From contig NZ_JACHGM010000001.1 of assembly GCF_014202295.1 (NCBI RefSeq), positions 248,001-312,000 of the forward strand: DNA of 64,000 nt. Reading direction: 5' to 3'. A program made the position numbers and the translations under genes. Each line of letters opens with the position of its first letter. Position 1 is the stretch's first letter. Under the pieces are notes generated by a model. It was not told the DNA's origin. It worked only from the letters and a program-made list of their open reading frames with translations, and did not search any database. Origin of the DNA: Borreliella afzelii (GTDB taxonomy: Bacteria > Spirochaetota > Spirochaetia > Borreliales > Borreliaceae). Positions 59,675-64,000 of this stretch are shown piece after piece.

Positions 59675-62600
59675 CTAATCAACCCAAACATCTTCAACTA
59701 TCACACACCTTCTTAACTTATCAAGCTTGTCTTCATCTGGCCCAAAATTTAAAATTGAATTCATTTTTAATTTTAAATCCTTACCATTTTCCCTTAAATA
59801 AAAATAAACATTTGAAAATCCAGAATTGTCCTCAAAATTACTTATACTTTCCTTTAAAGAATTAAGTAATTGCAAATCATTTAATTTATTACTTAAAAAT
59901 TTAATATGAATATTATTTACTTTATCTTCTGAGAGTCTCTCAATATTTACAACTTTTTCAACTACAATTGAAAATTTGTCTCTATTAAACGTAAGTCTAC
60001 CTATAACCCCAATAACATTACCTTCAAGTAAAAAATTCTTATATCTTTCATAGCTTTCTGTAAAAACTACAATATCTATTGCGCCTTTAAAATCTTCAAT
60101 AACACCAAAAGCCATTCTTGAATTATTTCTTTTAGTTTGAATAATTTTTACTGAATTTAAAATGCCAGAAAATTGAACAATGCTATCTTTTTTAGCAGCA
60201 AGATCTTTTAAAACATTTAAACTGGAAAAATTATTAATCGCCTTCTTATAAGGATCAAGGGGATGCCCTGATACATAAAATCCTAAAAGCTCTTTTTCAA
60301 ATCCTAAAAGCTCAGAATAAGAATATTCTTTCAAAACCTGATAATTAAAACTTTGCGGAATTGACTCTTGACTTTTAAGAACATCAAACAAACTATTTTG
60401 ACCAAGCCTTTTATTATTTTTATCTTCTGAAACAACTTCAATCAAACGATCAAGATTTTCAAATAAAGTTTTTCTATTTTGATTCAAACTATCAAAAAGT
60501 CCAGATTTTATTGCAGATTCTAAAAATTTCTTATTAATTACTTTATCATCTACACGTCTGATAAAATCCTCAAAAGAACTATATTTGCCGTTTTTCTCTC
60601 TCTCATCAATTATTAAATCAACAACGATTCCTCCAAGATTTTTAATCCCATTAAGCCCATAAGAAATTCCAGAGTCAGTTACACGAAATTCTCTAAATGA
60701 TCGATTTATATCAGGCTTAAGAACGTTTATACCCATAGCTTTTGACTCTTCAATGTAATAAGACAGCTTATCGTTATTATTAATTTCATTTGTCAAGTTA
60801 GCAGCCATAAAATACTCAGGGTAATTAGCCTTAAGATAAGCAGTTTGATACGCTATTAAAGAATACGCTGCCGCATGTGATTTATTAAATCCATACCCAG
60901 AAAAAGGCTTTAAAAGTTCAAAAATTTCACTAGCAATTTCTTTGTCATACCCTTTCTCAATAGCGCCTCTTAAAAAGTCAACCTTCATTTCATTCATCTC
61001 ATCTTCTTTCTTTTTACCCATAGCACGTCTTAAAATATCAGCCTTACCAAGAGAAAAACCCCCAATTATTTTTGCAACTTCCATTACTTGTTCTTGATAA
61101 ACAATAACTCCATAAGTTGGTCTTAAAACCTCCTTTAAATCTGGGTGGGGATACTTAATCCTCTTAACACCTTTTTTGGCAGCAATAAATTGAGGAATAA
61201 ATTGCATAGGGCCTGGCCTATAAAGAGCATTTAAGGCTATCAAATCTTCAATATTATCGGGCTTTGCGTCTTTTAGAATTTGCTGCATTCCCTCAGATTC
61301 AAACTGAAAAACAGATGCGCTTCTCCCTTCTCCTAACATCTTAAAAGTCTTAACATCATTATCTGGAATATTTTTTATTTTAAAATCTGGATTTACACTT
61401 CTAATAAGATTTTCTGCATTTTTTATTAAAGTTAATGTTTTCAAGCCAAGAAAATCCATCTTAACAAGCCCACATTCTTCAAGTAAATCCATTGTATATT
61501 GAGTAGAAATAGAACCTTGCTTATAATCCTTATAAAGAGGTACATAATCGGTTAAAGGGGTTTTAGAAATTACAATTCCTGCAGCATGAGTTGAAGCATG
61601 TCTATTCATTCCTTCAAGAACTAATGCAGCATTCATTAATTCTTTATAAACAGGTTTGCTAGTAAAATACTCTTTTAAGGAATTGTCGTCTAAAACCTCT
61701 TTTAAAGAAACTTTAGGACCATCAGGAATAAACTTAGTAAGTTCATTCGATTCAGCAAATGGAATGTCTAAAACTCTAGCTACGTCTTTAACCACAGCCT
61801 TAGCCTTTAAGGTTCCAAAAGTAATTATTTGAGCTACCTTATCTTCTCCATATTTATTGGTAACATATTTTATAATCTCATCTCTGCCTTCAAAACAAAA
61901 ATCAATATCAAAATCTGGCATAGAAATGCGCTCGGGATTTAAAAATCTCTCAAAAAGCAAATTATACTTTAAAGGATCAATATCGGTAATCCTAAGAGCA
62001 TAGGCTACAATTGAACCCGCACCAGAGCCACGCCCAGCTCCAACAGGAATATCATGATCATGAGCAAATTTAATAAAATCCCAAACAATCAAAAAATAGC
62101 CTTCAAAACCCATCCTAATTATCACGCTCAATTCATAAAAGGCTCTATCTTTTATTTTGCTTGTCAAAGTTTTATATCTAAATTTTAACCCCTCAAGAGT
62201 GAGATATTCTAAATATTCACCAAGAGTATTAAATTCAATGGGAATTTGATAATCAGGTAAAATAGGGCCTGGAAAAGTTATTTTAAAATCATCACACTTT
62301 TCTGCAATCCTTACAGTATTTTCTAAAGCTTCGGGCAAATCATTAAAAAGTTCACACATCTCCTCTTGAGATTTAATATAAAATTCATTTGTCTCCATTT
62401 TCAGTCTATTCTCATCGCTTTTTTTAGCACCAGTCCCAATACAAACAATGATATCTTGAGCAGATGCATCTTCTCTATTAACATAATGAGAATCATTAGC
62501 TACTGTTAAAGGAACTCCAAGCTCCTTAGAATATTCAACTAACCGTTCATTTACAATGTCTTGATCTTTAATGCCATGCCTTTGAAGCTCAAGATAAAAA

Positions 62601-63118
62601 TCATTGCCAAAAACTTTTTTAAACCAAAGAATTTCGTTCTTAGCATCTTCAAATCTATTGGCCAAAATAAGTCTTGGGATGAGTCCCCCAATGCAAGCTG
62701 AAGTACAAATTAAACCTTCTGAATATTTTTCAAGATCCTCTTTATCTATCCTTGGACGATAATAAAACCCTTCAAGATAAGAAATACTTGTTAACTTTAA
62801 TAAGTTTTTATAACCCAGCTCATTCTTGGCAAGCAAAATTAAATGGTAAGACATTTTTCCAAGATCATCATGTTTTTTTAAAAACTTAGAAGTTTTTGCC
62901 ATATAAGCTTCAATGCCAATTATTGGCTTAATCCCCGCTTTTTTAGCTTCTTTATAGAATTTAATAGCTCCAAAAAGATTACCATGATCTGTTAATGCAA
63001 TATGTGACATATTGCATTTTTTTGCTTTTGATATAATATCTGATATTTTTGCAGCTCCATCCAAAAGAGAATAATCTGAATGAACATGAAGATGAATAAA
63101 CTTAGCCCTAAAACTCAT
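59675..63118 (-). CDS. dnaE: DNA polymerase III alpha subunit
   Basis: 1147 residues from ATG 63118 (MSFRAKFIHLHVHSDYS). The PHP domain at the N-terminus keeps its metal residues (HLHVHSDYSLLDGA, LTDHGNLFGA). The polymerase core has the catalytic aspartates in MPDFDIDFCFEGRDE and GAGRGSGAGSIVAYAL; a helix-hairpin-helix region and an OB fold (about 955-1040) follow. It is the replicative polymerase. An in-frame TTG at 63160 would add 14 residues but has only AGGG one base away; the ATG has a similarly close AGG, so the start rests on homology. Confidence 0.96.
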   Translation of the reverse strand: MSFRAKFIHLHVHSDYSLLDGAAKISDIISKAKKCNMSHIALTDHGNLFGAIKFYKEAKKAGIKPIIGIEAYMAKTSKFLKKHDDLGKMSYHLILLAKNELGYKNLLKLTSISYLEGFYYRPRIDKEDLEKYSEGLICTSACIGGLIPRLILANRFEDAKNEILWFKKVFGNDFYLELQRHGIKDQDIVNERLVEYSKELGVPLTVANDSHYVNREDASAQDIIVCIGTGAKKSDENRLKMETNEFYIKSQEEMCELFNDLPEALENTVRIAEKCDDFKITFPGPILPDYQIPIEFNTLGEYLEYLTLEGLKFRYKTLTSKIKDRAFYELSVIIRMGFEGYFLIVWDFIKFAHDHDIPVGAGRGSGAGSIVAYALRITDIDPLKYNLLFERFLNPERISMPDFDIDFCFEGRDEIIKYVTNKYGEDKVAQIITFGTLKAKAVVKDVARVLDIPFAESNELTKFIPDGPKVSLKEVLDDNSLKEYFTSKPVYKELMNAALVLEGMNRHASTHAAGIVISKTPLTDYVPLYKDYKQGSISTQYTMDLLEECGLVKMDFLGLKTLTLIKNAENLIRSVNPDFKIKNIPDNDVKTFKMLGEGRSASVFQFESEGMQQILKDAKPDNIEDLIALNALYRPGPMQFIPQFIAAKKGVKRIKYPHPDLKEVLRPTYGVIVYQEQVMEVAKIIGGFSLGKADILRRAMGKKKEDEMNEMKVDFLRGAIEKGYDKEIASEIFELLKPFSGYGFNKSHAAAYSLIAYQTAYLKANYPEYFMAANLTNEINNNDKLSYYIEESKAMGINVLKPDINRSFREFRVTDSGISYGLNGIKNLGGIVVDLIIDEREKNGKYSSFEDFIRRVDDKVINKKFLESAIKSGLFDSLNQNRKTLFENLDRLIEVVSEDKNNKRLGQNSLFDVLKSQESIPQSFNYQVLKEYSYSELLGFEKELLGFYVSGHPLDPYKKAINNFSSLNVLKDLAAKKDSIVQFSGILNSVKIIQTKRNNSRMAFGVIEDFKGAIDIVVFTESYERYKNFLLEGNVIGVIGRLTFNRDKFSIVVEKVVNIERLSEDKVNNIHIKFLSNKLNDLQLLNSLKESISNFEDNSGFSNVYFYLRENGKDLKLKMNSILNFGPDEDKLDKLRRCVIVEDVWVD

Positions 63119-63247
63119 ACCTAAAATTATTTTATCAAAATAAAACTTGATTTTTAACAAACCCTAGTCAAATAAATAAAAATTAAAAAAGCCATAATAA
63201 TTTTAAATCTCTAATTTAAATTATTGCAACAACTCTTATCAAAATGA

Positions 63248-64000
63248 TTAAGAGAAAATACTAATTCCTTGATTATCCAATTCAATTACCATTTTTTTAA
63301 TGTGCTCAAGTTTTCTGACAATTTCTTCGGATAAACTCTCAGCTTGAGACAAAAAATCTTTAGCTTGCCTTAAGCCACTATCATTACGATTTTCTACCCT
63401 AAATATAATTAAAATTTCAGCTGCAAACTTATTAATATTTAAATAAGGAATATATACTTCTTCCCACAACTGCTTAATAGCATCATTCTTGGGAGACAAT
63501 CCTTTATAAAACAATCCAAATCCATGCTTGGAAGCATCTGTTTGAATGAATAATGCCCTTTGTCCTTCAACAATTAATCTCAAACTATTAATCCAAGAAA
63601 ATTGTTCTGAAAGAATAAATTCTAGCTCTTTTAAAAATTCATCATTAGAAAGTACAAAAGTATCAGAACCAATCAAAGAATCACAATTCTTTGAATAATA
63701 AGCCATATTAGCATCTATGCTCTCAAGACTTTCAAATAAAGAAGAAAATTCCTCCTGACTTTTTGAAAAGCGCTTAAATATACTCTCAAGATAATTAAGT
63801 TGTTCAAGAATCTCAGCAAAGAACTTATCAATATCAATCTGCAAATCCATAAGGTTATGAGAAATTAAATCTTTAGAAACCTCCTCAATTTCCTTTACAG
63901 AAATCATATTCATAACACCTTTTGCCTGATCAGAAAGTCGCTTAATCTCATCTGCAACAACAGAAAATCCTTTACCATATTCTTTAGCTCTTGCAGCCTC
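63248..64000 (-). CDS. Methyl-accepting chemotaxis protein (C-terminal part, Mcp1-like)
   Basis: The frame runs open to the window edge, so only the last 250 residues are seen. The visible N-terminal end is the chemoreceptor tip (EAARAKEYGKGFSVVADEIK). After the descending helix the C-terminal 110 residues look like a CZB domain: EQFSWINSLRLIVEG, KHGFGLFYKG, then LWEEVYIPYLNINKFAAEIL, but the usual zinc ligands are replaced. Position matches BB0578 (mcp-1). It lies upstream of dnaE on the same strand, with a 129-base gap. Confidence 0.9.
   Translation of the reverse strand, partial: EAARAKEYGKGFSVVADEIKRLSDQAKGVMNMISVKEIEEVSKDLISHNLMDLQIDIDKFFAEILEQLNYLESIFKRFSKSQEEFSSLFESLESIDANMAYYSKNCDSLIGSDTFVLSNDEFLKELEFILSEQFSWINSLRLIVEGQRALFIQTDASKHGFGLFYKGLSPKNDAIKQLWEEVYIPYLNINKFAAEILIIFRVENRNDSGLRQAKDFLSQAESLSEEIVRKLEHIKKMVIELDNQGISIFS

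Overview
The window is AT-rich (roughly 70% A+T), gene-dense chromosomal DNA of a Lyme-group Borrelia (Borreliella). The gene order dnaE, yggT, recG, ... ackA, mfd, LysM protein, read from right to left, matches what I recall of the B. burgdorferi B31 chromosome from about BB0578 to BB0625, so the window lies in reverse relative to that numbering. Species-defining markers are present: the P66 porin/integrin ligand, the DhhP c-di-AMP phosphodiesterase, the exported nucleosidase/adhesin Bgp, and three chemoreceptor genes. P66 differs from the B31 protein I remember at many positions, mostly in one surface loop. This suggests a sensu lato relative (for example the B. garinii or B. afzelii group) rather than B31; that is memory-based and not a database result.

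Layout, left to right. 1-8 kb: LysM protein (partial) and an exported hypothetical on the minus strand, then mfd-ackA, then tRNA-Met with a DJ-1 family gene. 7-13 kb: a NagZ-like exported glycosidase, dhhP, cdd, a hypothetical, a cation-diffusion transporter with an extra N-terminal GNAT-like domain, and initiator tRNA-fMet with rpsD. 13-19.5 kb: a proteostasis run on the minus strand (four tRNAs, tig, clpP, clpX, lon). 19.6-24.9 kb: pepD, pcrA, cheD, dacA. 24.9-28.6 kb: lactate permease and p66. 28.6-34.6 kb: cysS, a membrane protein with a degenerate transglutaminase fold, glyA and a DjlA-like cochaperone, with divergent murB. 34.6-39.8 kb: two divergent chemoreceptors and a membrane protein. 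39.9-48.5 kb: argS, acyl-CoA synthetase, CPBP protease, short ComEC-like protein, ksgA, pta, bgp. 48.6-64 kb: metG, femX, murD, two MATE exporters, a VanY-type peptidase, recG, yggT, dnaE and the end of a third chemoreceptor.

Functional themes. AckA and Pta link acetate to acetyl-CoA. MurB, MurD, FemX, DacA, the VanY-type peptidase, the NagZ-like enzyme and the LysM protein make or remodel the peptidoglycan. Tig/ClpP/ClpX/Lon and the DjlA-like protein handle protein quality. Three chemoreceptors and CheD serve chemotaxis. No insertion sequence, prophage, CRISPR array or plasmid-type gene was seen, and no gene-free stretch exceeds 300 bases except the tRNA-bearing interval 19033-19609. The genome is compact: several convergent pairs overlap at their stop codons, and some starts look leaderless.

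The least expected items are: the GNAT-CDF fusion with an altered metal site and a perfect palindrome on its predicted transcription start; a tandem duplication of the argS start region; a terminator hairpin built from the two stop codons of argS and the acyl-CoA synthetase; a transglutaminase-like domain lacking its cysteine; a ComEC-like protein without its nuclease domain; and a CZB-like domain lacking zinc ligands in the last chemoreceptor.
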